Made by a program: the position numbers and the translations under genes. A stretch of 64,000 nucleotides of DNA, from contig NZ_JBEUEL010000007.1 of assembly GCF_041725775.1 (NCBI RefSeq), positions 48,994 through 112,993 of the forward strand, in the 5' to 3' direction. Of this stretch, positions 8,261 to 17,149 are shown piece by piece; the stretch's first letter is position 1; each line of letters opens with the position of its first letter. The notes beneath the pieces are model-generated. The model did no database searches. It worked only from the letters and a program-made list of their open reading frames with translations, and was not told the DNA's origin. The DNA comes from Pueribacillus sp041725775. GTDB lineage: Bacteria; Bacillota; Bacilli; Bacillales; UBA6769.

Positions 8261-10150
8261 TTATTCATCAGATGTTAAAATTTTAAAACCCGCACTTTCT
8301 AAAAGTTCATTACATTCATGGATTGAAGCTTTATAATAGCCTGTTATAATCGCCTCGAACATTGCATGTTCGTCTACAGCAAACCTAATTGCATATCCGG
8401 AAATTTCAATAAGCTTTCTACTTAAAATAGGCGGGAGTTGCATTCCCACACAAAGTGCTATAACAGTTCTTAGTTTTGGTTCATAACCTTCTTCATTTCT
8501 CATTCTTTGAATTGTTTTTGAACTTAACAGACATTTTTCAGCTAATTCTTCGTTCTTTAAATCCTTCCACTTCATCAATGCTTTTAGTGCTTCAGGAAAA
8601 TGGTTAGGTAATCTTTTCAAAATATCATTAACTTCTTTATTATATTGAATGATTAAAGCAGCTTTCTCCTGGGATGATATATTTTCATCACCATCGAATG
8701 CTACTCTAAAACTTAGACCTTCAGCATTTTTAAATAGTACACACTCTGTATAATATTGTTTCCCATACCTGTTTTTAAAATCTAAAGTTAAAGTGAATAT
8801 TATACAGCATTCTTCCATGTTCAATTTAGCATATCGAGTTAAGCGTGGTTTTCCAAAAATATCGTATTCAATATATTTAGGAGAATTCAAACATAAATGT
8901 GAATCTACATATAAATAGGTTCCATTATCAATTAATTCTTTCAAGTTTGGATTATGCAGACTCTCTATAACTAAACTTTTATAATCTACACTAAATGTTT
9001 GATTTCTATTTAAAATCCCTTCCTTAACTTTATACGGCGGTACATACTTACCATTTATATAATTATAAACGCCAATAGCTTCTTCATAACCAACATCTAT
9101 CAATCTTATTTTTGCAGCTTCTCTTGAAACTACAAAATGAGTTGCAAGTTCATCTACAACTATTTCTAATACATCAATAGTTTCAGCTGTATTCAGCTTC
9201 TCTCGATAATGTTTAATCAATTCAAATGCTTTCGTTTTAAACATCGCCAGTGGCATTTGAATTCTAGGAGTTAATGCATTCGCCTGCCATTCCATCCAAT
9301 TTGCAGAATCAACATCTGATTCTTCAATACCACCGATTACTTTACAGCTTATTGCTGTTAATTCGTCATTATATAATCGTTCTAATTCAAAAGCTAAACG
9401 ATGCAATTCCCAATGAACACATTCATGAATAATCGTATTATTTACTGAACCTAAATTACGCAAAAAGAATGCTTTAGGATCAACAAATATCGTTTTAGCG
9501 CTTACATCCTCACTATAATAAATACCCTGATCACTATCATAAAATTCTGAATTACTATCCCTAAAAAAAATCTGACCAAAAACAGATAAATCTTCTGTTA
9601 TCTCACGCATTTCTACTGATAGACCCATTCGATAGGCTAATTCTTTGGTATCTATTGGAATAGGTTTTGATAACGCTTCTGGATAGTGTTTTTCTAAAAA
9701 AATTCTTGCTACCTGTTCTAAGTCTCTTTTATAAATAATAGGTACCAGACTGTCTGATAAAGGATACTTATTTTTCTCTTTCTCATAGTATTTCTCAATA
9801 TTATGTATAGTAAAGTCCTCAAACTCTCTTTCTATATCACCTGAACATGAAATATGAAACCATTCTTGTATATGTTCTGATTCATCTAAGCGATGGTTTG
9901 TATCAAACACTTCCAAATATTGTTCAACAATAACATCGAATTCTAACTCTGTCCCAACTAAATTATTAACAAAAACATATCGAACTTCTATTTCAGAGTC
10001 AGAAAGATAGATTTCACCGATATTATTAACACGGTATAGTCTGAAATCTATATCATATTTATTTTCTTCAACAAAGGATTCTATGGCGGTAAAAAGCTCA
10101 TCCTCAAATTTTACTGCCACATAATATTTAAATGAACGACTACTCGCCAT
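8261..10150 (-). CDS. ImmA/IrrE-like metalloprotease with C-terminal HTH
   Basis: This 629-residue protein has an unrecognised N-terminal region (about 1-150), an ImmA/IrrE-like zinc peptidase core with IIHECVHWELH (HExxH at 242-246) and a downstream WMEWQANAL segment carrying a likely third ligand glutamate. A C-terminal XRE-like helix-turn-helix lies near residues 520-575 (LKNEELAEKCLLSSKTIQRM). ImmA-type proteases cleave repressors to switch mobile elements; here the DNA-binding domain is fused to the protease, so it may act on itself or on a partner. It starts 36 bases after the restriction nuclease gene with an AAGGGGG ribosome site and probably belongs to that operon. Confidence 0.75.
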   Translation of the reverse strand: MASSRSFKYYVAVKFEDELFTAIESFVEENKYDIDFRLYRVNNIGEIYLSDSEIEVRYVFVNNLVGTELEFDVIVEQYLEVFDTNHRLDESEHIQEWFHISCSGDIEREFEDFTIHNIEKYYEKEKNKYPLSDSLVPIIYKRDLEQVARIFLEKHYPEALSKPIPIDTKELAYRMGLSVEMREITEDLSVFGQIFFRDSNSEFYDSDQGIYYSEDVSAKTIFVDPKAFFLRNLGSVNNTIIHECVHWELHRLAFELERLYNDELTAISCKVIGGIEESDVDSANWMEWQANALTPRIQMPLAMFKTKAFELIKHYREKLNTAETIDVLEIVVDELATHFVVSREAAKIRLIDVGYEEAIGVYNYINGKYVPPYKVKEGILNRNQTFSVDYKSLVIESLHNPNLKELIDNGTYLYVDSHLCLNSPKYIEYDIFGKPRLTRYAKLNMEECCIIFTLTLDFKNRYGKQYYTECVLFKNAEGLSFRVAFDGDENISSQEKAALIIQYNKEVNDILKRLPNHFPEALKALMKWKDLKNEELAEKCLLSSKTIQRMRNEEGYEPKLRTVIALCVGMQLPPILSRKLIEISGYAIRFAVDEHAMFEAIITGYYKASIHECNELLESAGFKILTSDE

Positions 10151-10186
10151 ATAGAATTCCCCCTTAAACTTTAAGTATATAAATAT

Positions 10187-11437
10187 CTAAGTTAAACCTG
10201 TATAGAATTTTAAGACCTCTCTTATATCTAGGTACTCTTCATAAATTACCAAATCATCATTTTCCTTATTAAAGATAGGGTCCATTTTAAAATGGAGTTT
10301 ACTATCTCTTTTTACTCCGGGAAGTATTAGTGCTGAGTGTGTAAAAGAATAGATTGGTAAATCATTTAAGTTTTCCCTTTTATTTTTTAAAAACAAAAAA
10401 TACGAGATTTGTTTATAATCCATACCATTAACTTCTCTTTTATATTTAGCATCGAAAATGAATTGATTTTCCCCAGACGAAAAGTAATAATCGGGACTGA
10501 AGAAGTGGTTGTTATTAGCCATATTAGGTCTGAAAGCAGGCTTTTCAAATTTAGTTATAGTATTAGTGCTTTCTAATTTTAGTTTTCCATCTTTAACTTC
10601 TTTAAAGTGGTTTTCCAAATAAAATTTAACAGCATCTTCCCATATACTTGAAAACGTATAGTGTTTCAAATAATAAGTTCCACCTTCTTTTAAATTTGAA
10701 AAATAATTTATTAAATTATCTATTAGATTAATCAATATATCTTTAAAAGTCTCTTGCCTGATACTATATAACTTCTCGAGAACTCCCTCTCTATTATTGA
10801 GAAAAATTTCATCTGAAGCGAACCCATCCACTTTAGGCATATCTATCATAAAGTTAAATTTATCTATTGTGTGATTTATAACAAATATCATTGCTTCTGT
10901 TAAGAATGCTATGTTTTGATAAGACTTCTCATAGTAAAAAGGGAAAAAATAAAGTTGATTATTAATCAAATATTTATCTGATCTTCTAATTGTTTCCTTC
11001 CAGTTTATCTTACCACCAATGTTAGGCTTAATTAACTTTTTCTCTTCAAAATATAACCCGTACTCTTCATAATAATTGTAAACCTCAAAAAAAGCTGCAA
11101 ATGGATAGTTGGATTTGTAATGTTTTCCGTATTCTGAACCAAAATAAATTTCAGGTCTTAACTGCAAATGTTTTGAAATCACATTAAATAATAATTTAGT
11201 ATCTGAGTGTTCATTATAGACTTTAAAGTTTATAGGGAAAACCGCACATATTTCGGAACTATCATTAATTAAAAAACCAGAAAAGTCAAAAACATATTCG
11301 AAGTCCGCTGTTACTTCTCCAGAATTAACATTTTCTTTATTTCTCTTCCTGTAATCTCTTTCGATAATGTCAAAACCCATTTCAACTAATTCACTTTTCT
11401 TGAAAATGTCACCTTCATTATAGTATTTCAGAGACAT
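10187..11437 (-). CDS. McrC/LlaJI-like restriction nuclease subunit
   Basis: This 416-residue protein carries a PD-(D/E)XK nuclease signature in its C-terminal third: FSPDYYF at 313-319, FDAKYK near 328-333 and YKQISYF near 341-347. The rest is poorly conserved and probably contacts DNA or the NTPase. It is preceded directly by the McrB-like NTPase gene, the arrangement seen in McrBC, LlaJI and LlaI systems where the NTPase moves on DNA and the nuclease cuts. The start has a GGGGGAGG site. Family placement (LlaJI-type or LlaI third subunit) is from memory of gene order and motif, not from a search. Confidence 0.8.
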   Translation of the reverse strand: MSLKYYNEGDIFKKSELVEMGFDIIERDYRKRNKENVNSGEVTADFEYVFDFSGFLINDSSEICAVFPINFKVYNEHSDTKLLFNVISKHLQLRPEIYFGSEYGKHYKSNYPFAAFFEVYNYYEEYGLYFEEKKLIKPNIGGKINWKETIRRSDKYLINNQLYFFPFYYEKSYQNIAFLTEAMIFVINHTIDKFNFMIDMPKVDGFASDEIFLNNREGVLEKLYSIRQETFKDILINLIDNLINYFSNLKEGGTYYLKHYTFSSIWEDAVKFYLENHFKEVKDGKLKLESTNTITKFEKPAFRPNMANNNHFFSPDYYFSSGENQFIFDAKYKREVNGMDYKQISYFLFLKNKRENLNDLPIYSFTHSALILPGVKRDSKLHFKMDPIFNKENDDLVIYEEYLDIREVLKFYTGLT

Positions 11438-11458
11438 GTAACCTCCCCCTGTTCCAAC

Positions 11459-12454
11459 CTAATAAGGATATCTATTTATATTAGGAATTAAAAAGTTATT
11501 TAAAAACGCATCACTAAAAACCTTCTTTACTCCATAACTTGAATATAAATCCTCAAAACTTTTTATTTGATTATCAAAGAGGCTAATAGAATTATTAAAT
11601 GTTACATGCCCTTGAACATCTTGCCATAAGTATAGGAGCAGTTTATTTTTCATAATATCCATAACTTCAATGTTCGCTTGATTTGCCACAGTTTGATTTG
11701 TTGAGTGAGAATCACTAACTAGTTGATCCCTGAACACAAGGAAAAATTGCCCCAGTTGTTTATCTTCGTTTTTCCCTAATCCATTTTCTTTATCTGTAAT
11801 AAATTCATTTAGTGCAGTATAAAAAGATTGCCATGTTGTTTCTAAAGTGTTCGCTGTATTATCATCTGGTGACACATAAAGCTTAGGATTATTAAGTGAT
11901 TGAATTGTATTACCTGCATCATCTTTAACTGGTAAACTCGTGATATACGCCCAATCAAAGCGCCTTTTAAAAGCAGTATCCATTGGAAATACATTCTGAT
12001 CATTAACATTGACAGTTCCTATGATATTAAAATTTGACGGCAACTTAATTTCATCAGATGGTAATTGAATTATCTCATCAGCAATTTGTTTATTTCGAAT
12101 CGGAAATTTACTTTCAAAAGATTCATTTCTATCTAACAGTTGGAAAATATCACCGAAAATAGCTGCTACGTTACCTCTTGATAGCTCTTCTAACACCAAA
12201 TAAACTGGCTCATTATAATTTTGATAAGCTTCAACCAGTGCCCTTGTAAATGGACCAGGAGCAAATTCAAATGTTACATCTCCTGTTGTTGAGTCTTTCA
12301 TTGGTAGCAACTGCCCAATAAAGTCAGAGTATGTAAATTCAGGATGAATAGTTACTCTAAACACTCTTTCATTATTTACATGATTCAAACTTTGATCTAC
12401 CGAATGGCTCTTACCTGTACCAGGTGCACCGAAGTAAATAATTTGTTTATGCAT
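11459..12454 (-). CDS. McrB-like AAA+ NTPase restriction subunit
   Basis: This 331-residue protein starts almost immediately with a P-loop (FGAPGTGKSH, residues 8-17), followed by FTYSDFIGQLLPM, a Walker B region (YLVLEELSRGN), the McrB-type signature GTVNVNDQNVFPMD and an arginine-finger segment (AFKRRFDW). These are the hallmarks of the McrB AAA+ GTPase family. It lacks an N-terminal DNA-recognition domain, so target recognition is likely supplied by another subunit. It lies 14 bases after the preceding subunit gene, with an AAGGAGATT ribosome site. Confidence 0.88.
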   Translation of the reverse strand: MHKQIIYFGAPGTGKSHSVDQSLNHVNNERVFRVTIHPEFTYSDFIGQLLPMKDSTTGDVTFEFAPGPFTRALVEAYQNYNEPVYLVLEELSRGNVAAIFGDIFQLLDRNESFESKFPIRNKQIADEIIQLPSDEIKLPSNFNIIGTVNVNDQNVFPMDTAFKRRFDWAYITSLPVKDDAGNTIQSLNNPKLYVSPDDNTANTLETTWQSFYTALNEFITDKENGLGKNEDKQLGQFFLVFRDQLVSDSHSTNQTVANQANIEVMDIMKNKLLLYLWQDVQGHVTFNNSISLFDNQIKSFEDLYSSYGVKKVFSDAFLNNFLIPNINRYPY

Positions 12455-12468
12455 ATTTCATAATCTCC

Positions 12469-13447
12469 TTAATTTAATTTTTCAATAAACCTAAGTAGTG
12501 TCAAAAACCTTGGGAGTTTAGTTCCTCTCCTGCTAAACAATGGAGTATAGGTATTGTAAAAGTTCTCTAACTCTGCATAGTCTATTGTGTAACCATTTTT
12601 ATGGGCTAATAATATATAAGGTAATATTTTAGCCCAATAGAACTTTTCAGAACTACCATTAAACTCGTATAATCCGGTTCGGCGATCATGTTTTAAATAA
12701 TCACCCACAACCAATTTATCATCTTTTATCTTTAAGGACTTATTCCTAAAGTCTATCTCAAATTCCGGTGTAATATATACAGAAGCCCCCCTGTATGAAG
12801 GTTCATATTTTCTTATGAAGTCTCTTATATCAGATGGTACTCTTACTAATTCTGGAGTATTTGCAAACACTTCTATATATTCCATGTCTGCTGCAATCAT
12901 ACCCGCTATAGGATAATAAATGGAAGATTGAGTAATTCTAGACCCTAACATATTAAGGATGTATACTGGATGGTTAGCGACCTTATAGCAAGGGCCTCCT
13001 ATTGTCATGTCCATTAATTCTATTAACTCTGGAAAGATAGATTGTGCTACAATATTACGACCGTCCATCTCAAGGTCTAGTATAAAAACATATGTTACGA
13101 TACGCCTAGCGACCGTATCACCATTATTAATCCATATATAATAGCCTTTGTTCCTATAATTATCTTCACTACTCGCATTAATTACTTCATCTTCTATAAT
13201 TGCTCCAAATAACTTCCCCCCCCCTAACAGGAAGATTAGAAAATTGATTGTTAATATTAGAATATTCAACTTCCTGTAGATTTAATTTTGGATTGTAAGT
13301 ATTTATTGCTTGTAAAATCGCCGTTTCTACAAAGTCTTGTTTAGAAATTGCTGTTGGCGGAATCCTCACTGATTCAATAGCATTTATTTTTTCTGGGAAG
13401 CCCGACGCTGGTAATAAAAGTTTTCGCAAAGTTCTCACCTTCTTCAA
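12469..13447 (-). pseudogene. Restriction subunit of unknown fold, split by a frameshift at a G9 tract
   Basis: The first part starts with TTG at 13447, overlapping the methyltransferase stop (TTGA), and reads to a stop near 13187. The second part continues in another frame to 12469. They meet at a run of nine G (13216-13224 on the plus strand as C). With eight G the frame would read VRGGKLFGAIIEDEV and give one protein of about 325 residues. No motif is recognised. The position matches the first restriction subunit of LlaI-type operons. It may be a sequencing error, a true mutation, or an ON/OFF phase-variable gene. Confidence 0.7.
13216..13224. repeat. Homopolymer of nine C/G inside a restriction subunit gene
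   Basis: Nine consecutive C on the plus strand (G9 in the coding strand) sit exactly where the two reading frames of the restriction subunit join. Such tracts are prone to slipped-strand change of length. Confidence 0.9.
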
Positions 13448-15300
13448 TCATAATTTTTTACTAGCACTTCAATTCTCGGATATTTGATTCCCGTTTTACC
13501 AATCTCAACAACTTTAAAGTCATGCGTATTTATCCATTTAAGCAATAAATTATGCCGTTTTTCCCCATGATATAAAACATTAGAAAGCATGAATTTATAA
13601 CCCGCTTTATGAATTTTTAGCAAAAATTCTAGTAACTCCGTCTCACTATCAGAATCCCATCCATCTAAGCCTCTTTTACCATCGTTATACTCAGCCTTTG
13701 TTATGAAGTAAGGAGGATCAAAATAAAAAACTGTATCTTTTGGATAATCTTCTATTGGTAAGTCTTCAAATTTACCATTAATTAACCGATAATTTGGTGT
13801 TCTTATCCTAAATCTATTAATGCGTTCTCTGATCCCGTCACTAAATTCATTATTTCCTACAGGAGTATTCATTTTTTGTGAGTTGTTGAATCTTATAATG
13901 TTCTGAAATGCATATACTTGTAAAACGAATAAATTTAAACTTGACTTATCTTTTTCATTATAATGGCTTCTTAGATTTAAATATTGTTCTTTTCCTTTCT
14001 TCGTAAGTGCAAATTCATTTATCACATTTTCTATGCTACTTGTAAGGATATCTTTTTCAGTCTCTACTAACATCTCAACAATACCAAAGACATAAGGGTT
14101 ATATTCATTATAAACCACTTCATTCATTGCCACTACGTTTGCTCCAACATTAAAAGCGCCCCCCATTGCATCTACAAATGTATCAACATGCTTAGGCAAT
14201 TCTTTAAATATAATTGGCAATAACGCATCTTTGCTACCCGAATAATTTAGAGGTGACTTATTAATCGACAGATCCTTCTCGAAATATAATATTATTTCTT
14301 TCAGTTTTTTACCTTTTCCCTTATGACTCGAGTTATTTGTTGAATACTCTCTGTATTCATTCATTTCCACATGCACTTCACCATCTACAGCAAACAATTT
14401 TGCTAAACTTATAAGCTCTTCAATTGGTATAATTGATTGATTACTATAGCTAACTAAAACATGTTTAAACTGTATTTGACGGAACAAATCTTCAAATTCA
14501 AATAATGCCCTTTGTTTGTTCGAGTAATTCGAGAGTTCCCTTTTTACTCTTCTACCTGTTTTCCCAAATAGTTCGGGATAATCATACCTGGCTACTGTTT
14601 CCAATAGATGGTATGAATTAGCATATTGTGTAATTGTATAAGGTGGATCTATATAAGCTATATCTCCACTAATCTCTCTTACTAATTCATTTGTATTATA
14701 GCTATGTACAATATTTTCAGAATACAAATCACACTCATTAATTTCTAGTGGTATGATTTCAAATTCTTTTAACGATCTTGGTTCCCAGAACTTAAAAAAT
14801 GCCTGGTAAGTCCCAGACGTGTTAGAAACTCTTGGAATACTTGCTATAAGTGATGCTAATAAATAAAAATATTCCTTATCGTTAATTATTTCTGTTTTAT
14901 ACATTTGTTCTATATCTAATCTAAACCCATCAATTTTTATCGCATTTTCTTCAGTTAAGTACATTCTGTTTCCAACTGGAGTATAATTATGATAAACAAA
15001 AAAGTTATCTTTAGGTTTATAGACTCTTTGATTTAACCATTCAAACGGTGAGACTTCGTATTTCTCAACAAACTTTTTAAACATAGGTATCTTGTCATTC
15101 AACAATTTTGCTTTATTTATTACTTTAGAAAAATACATATAATCATTTGATATTATCTTAAACCTATCTTTAAAATAGTCCCCCACCACTCCAGTACCTG
15201 CAAAAAGATCTCCAAAGGTGTCACCTTGTATATCATATTTTTTTATTACATTATCTATAAAATCTAATAACTTTGATTTATTACCTAAATACCTCAACAA
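13444..15300 (-). CDS. Fused double DNA adenine methyltransferase (M.FokI/M.LlaI type)
   Basis: About 618 residues contain two complete D12-class N6-adenine methyltransferase domains. The first has YLGNKSKLL at the N-terminus, a DLFAGTGVV SAM motif and IDPPYTITQY near 218-227. The second has NYSGSKDALL near 354, FVDAMGGAFNVG and FYFDPPYF near 528-535. Such tandem fusions methylate the two strands of an asymmetric site in type IIS-like systems. The best start is TTG at 15300, 5 bases after AGAAGG; a GTG at 15306 overlaps that site. The gene follows the small HTH gene and its stop overlaps the next restriction subunit. Confidence 0.9.
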   Translation of the reverse strand: MLRYLGNKSKLLDFIDNVIKKYDIQGDTFGDLFAGTGVVGDYFKDRFKIISNDYMYFSKVINKAKLLNDKIPMFKKFVEKYEVSPFEWLNQRVYKPKDNFFVYHNYTPVGNRMYLTEENAIKIDGFRLDIEQMYKTEIINDKEYFYLLASLIASIPRVSNTSGTYQAFFKFWEPRSLKEFEIIPLEINECDLYSENIVHSYNTNELVREISGDIAYIDPPYTITQYANSYHLLETVARYDYPELFGKTGRRVKRELSNYSNKQRALFEFEDLFRQIQFKHVLVSYSNQSIIPIEELISLAKLFAVDGEVHVEMNEYREYSTNNSSHKGKGKKLKEIILYFEKDLSINKSPLNYSGSKDALLPIIFKELPKHVDTFVDAMGGAFNVGANVVAMNEVVYNEYNPYVFGIVEMLVETEKDILTSSIENVINEFALTKKGKEQYLNLRSHYNEKDKSSLNLFVLQVYAFQNIIRFNNSQKMNTPVGNNEFSDGIRERINRFRIRTPNYRLINGKFEDLPIEDYPKDTVFYFDPPYFITKAEYNDGKRGLDGWDSDSETELLEFLLKIHKAGYKFMLSNVLYHGEKRHNLLLKWINTHDFKVVEIGKTGIKYPRIEVLVKNYD

Positions 15301-15331
15301 TTTCACCTTCTAATAATTCATAAAATAAATT

Positions 15332-15505
15332 TCAATCATTCGTTTTCTTTCTGTTATCTGCTGGTTTTACTGCCATAGATGGTATAACCCAAACCATCCC
15401 CACTTTCATCGCGCCTTTAATTCTTCCTTCACTACATAATGTTTGAACTCTTCTTTTGGATATTCCCCATTTTTCCGCTGCTTCTTTTGCAGAAATATAA
15501 TCCAT
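15332..15505 (-). CDS. Small excisionase-like HTH protein, probable controller of the restriction system
   Basis: 57 residues from ATG at 15505, which has GAAAGGGA upstream; an in-frame TTG six codons earlier overlaps that site. The protein is almost only a MerR/excisionase-type helix-turn-helix (ISAKEAAEKWGISKRRVQTL ... GRIKGAMKVG). LlaI-type operons start with a small regulator at this position, so it is probably the controller that times methyltransferase and nuclease expression. A 16-base palindrome overlapping its promoter is a candidate binding site. Confidence 0.75.
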   Translation of the reverse strand: MDYISAKEAAEKWGISKRRVQTLCSEGRIKGAMKVGMVWVIPSMAVKPADNRKKTND

Positions 15506-15537
15506 ATAAAAAATCCCTTTCAAATTAAGTTAATATC

Positions 15538-15571
15538 ATTATATTCCCAATCGCGAACAATATCAATTGTT
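15538..15571 (-). promoter_or_regulatory. Promoter and palindromic operator of the restriction-modification operon
   Basis: On the minus strand, TTGATA (15561-15566) and TATAAT (15538-15543) are 17 bases apart, a near-consensus vegetative promoter. The perfect inverted repeat AACAAT-TGAT-ATTGTT (15556-15571) overlaps the -35 box, a natural place for a controller protein to repress. Confidence 0.7.
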
Positions 15572-15595
15572 ATATAGACAAAATTAATTTTATCT

Positions 15596-15636
15596 ATCCT
15601 ATCAACTCCCCCACCCAAAAGTCATCCTATCAACTC
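15596..15636 (+). repeat. Pair of 13-base direct repeats at the island border
   Basis: ATCCTATCAACTC occurs at 15596-15608 and again at 15624-15636, between the restriction operon promoter and the rlmCD terminator. It marks the right edge of the foreign block and could be an insertion scar or part of an attachment site. Confidence 0.6.
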
Positions 15637-15680
15637 AACCCTACCTTTACTGAAAACTACGCTTCCTTTTCAGCAAAATA

Positions 15681-15735
15681 AAAATAAGATTCCCCAGCTT
15701 GGACATTCTCCAAAACCACTGGAAAACCTTATTTT
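15681..15735 (-). terminator. Terminator of rlmCD
   Basis: An 8-pair outer stem (AAAATAAG/CTTATTTT) with inner CCAG/CTGG and TTGG/CCAA pairs, followed on the minus strand by a T-rich tail, 20 bases after the rlmCD stop. Confidence 0.7.
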
Positions 15736-15754
15736 ATCAACACTTCATCAGTTC

Positions 15755-17134
15755 TTATTCATTTACCCTAGACATCAATGCTACCAACTCCACATGCCCC
15801 GTCTGCGGAAACATATCGACTGGCTGGACTTCTTTCGTCTCAAATCCGCCGTCTTCTAAAATGCGTAAGTCTCTAGCCAATGTCGCTGGGTTGCAAGAGA
15901 CGTAGACGACACGTTTAGGTTTCATGTCGATGATCGTGTTGAGTAGGGCTTCGTCGCAGCCTTTTCGTGGTGGGTCGACGACGATGACGTCGGCTTGGAT
16001 GCCTTGTTGGTACCACCAAGGGATGACTTTTTCGGCTTCGCCTACGAAAAATTCGGCGTTTTCAATGCCGTTTAATCTGGCGTTACGTTTGGCATCAGCG
16101 ATCGCTTGGCCGACGACTTCGACTCCGTACACTTTCTTTGCTTGTCGTGCTAAAAACAGCGAAATGGTTCCGATGCCACAATAAGCGTCGATGACGGTTT
16201 CGTTGCCTGTAAGTTGAGCGTACTCTAACGCTTTATCATAAAGCACTTTCGTTTGGATCGGATTCACTTGATAGAAGGATCGTGCGGATATGGCGAATTT
16301 AATGTCGCCAATGTAGTCATAAATGTACGGTTCACCCCAAATGACGTTTGTTTCATCACCAAAAATCACGTTCGTCCGCTTCGGGTTGACGTTATGAACG
16401 ATCGATTTGACGTTCGGGATGTGCTCAACGATTTGTTCAATGAGTTGTTTTTTATGTGGAAAATCTTTCATTCTCGTAATGATAACGACCATCACTTCGT
16501 CTGTTTTTCTGCCATATTTCGCAATGATGTGTCGAATGACGCCGTGATGATTCTTTTCGTCATAGGCGCGAATACCTAGTTGTGAAGCAAGATCTCTGAC
16601 GACACGAACGACGGTGTCGTTAGCTTCTTCTTGTATGAGACATTCTTCCATAGGAACGATGCGATGGCTGCCTTTTTGGTAAAAGCCTGTAATGAGCGAG
16701 CCGTTTTCTTCGCCGACTGGCACTTGCGCTTTATTCCGATAACGCCACGGGTTGTCCATACCAATGACAGGATGAACAGTAACGTCGTTAAGATGACCGA
16801 TGCGAACGAGAGCGTCTTTCACTTGTTTGTGTTTATACAGCAATTGCCCTTCATCACTCATATGTTGCAATTGACAGCCACCACAACGGTCGTAAATCAG
16901 ACATTCAGGTGTCACACGAAATTCACTTTCCGTAATCACGTCAAGCAGTTTTCCGTAGCCGTAATTTTTTTTCGTTTTTAAAACTTTCACGTTTGCACGT
17001 TCGCCTGGGAGCCCAAATGGAACAAACAGTGTATAGCCATCGATTTTTGCCACACCTGAGCCGTCATGGGTTAGATCTTCAAATTTAACTTCAATGATGT
17101 CGTTTTTTTGTACGGGTACCAATCTAGATGTCAT
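15755..17134 (-). CDS. rlmCD: 23S rRNA (uracil-C5)-methyltransferase RlmCD (YefA)
   Basis: This 459-residue RumA-family enzyme has an N-terminal TRAM domain (IIEVKFEDLTHDGSGVAKI), a cysteine cluster for a 4Fe-4S centre (CLIYDRCGGCQLQH), a SAM site (VIDAYCGIGTISLFLA) and the catalytic region VVYVSCNPATLARDL. In B. subtilis the orthologue methylates U747 and U1939 of 23S rRNA. It lies 15 bases after dgkB, the same pair as in B. subtilis. The start is uncertain: the ATG at 17134 has AAAGG directly in front, while a TTG four codons later has better spacing. Confidence 0.92.
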   Translation of the reverse strand: MTSRLVPVQKNDIIEVKFEDLTHDGSGVAKIDGYTLFVPFGLPGERANVKVLKTKKNYGYGKLLDVITESEFRVTPECLIYDRCGGCQLQHMSDEGQLLYKHKQVKDALVRIGHLNDVTVHPVIGMDNPWRYRNKAQVPVGEENGSLITGFYQKGSHRIVPMEECLIQEEANDTVVRVVRDLASQLGIRAYDEKNHHGVIRHIIAKYGRKTDEVMVVIITRMKDFPHKKQLIEQIVEHIPNVKSIVHNVNPKRTNVIFGDETNVIWGEPYIYDYIGDIKFAISARSFYQVNPIQTKVLYDKALEYAQLTGNETVIDAYCGIGTISLFLARQAKKVYGVEVVGQAIADAKRNARLNGIENAEFFVGEAEKVIPWWYQQGIQADVIVVDPPRKGCDEALLNTIIDMKPKRVVYVSCNPATLARDLRILEDGGFETKEVQPVDMFPQTGHVELVALMSRVNE

Positions 17135-17149
17135 CCTTTATGTATGAAT

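Noticed and set aside
13187..13447. Treating the two parts of the split restriction subunit as separate small genes
   Set aside because: The second part begins in a poor context inside the G tract, and joining them by one base gives a normal-length protein.
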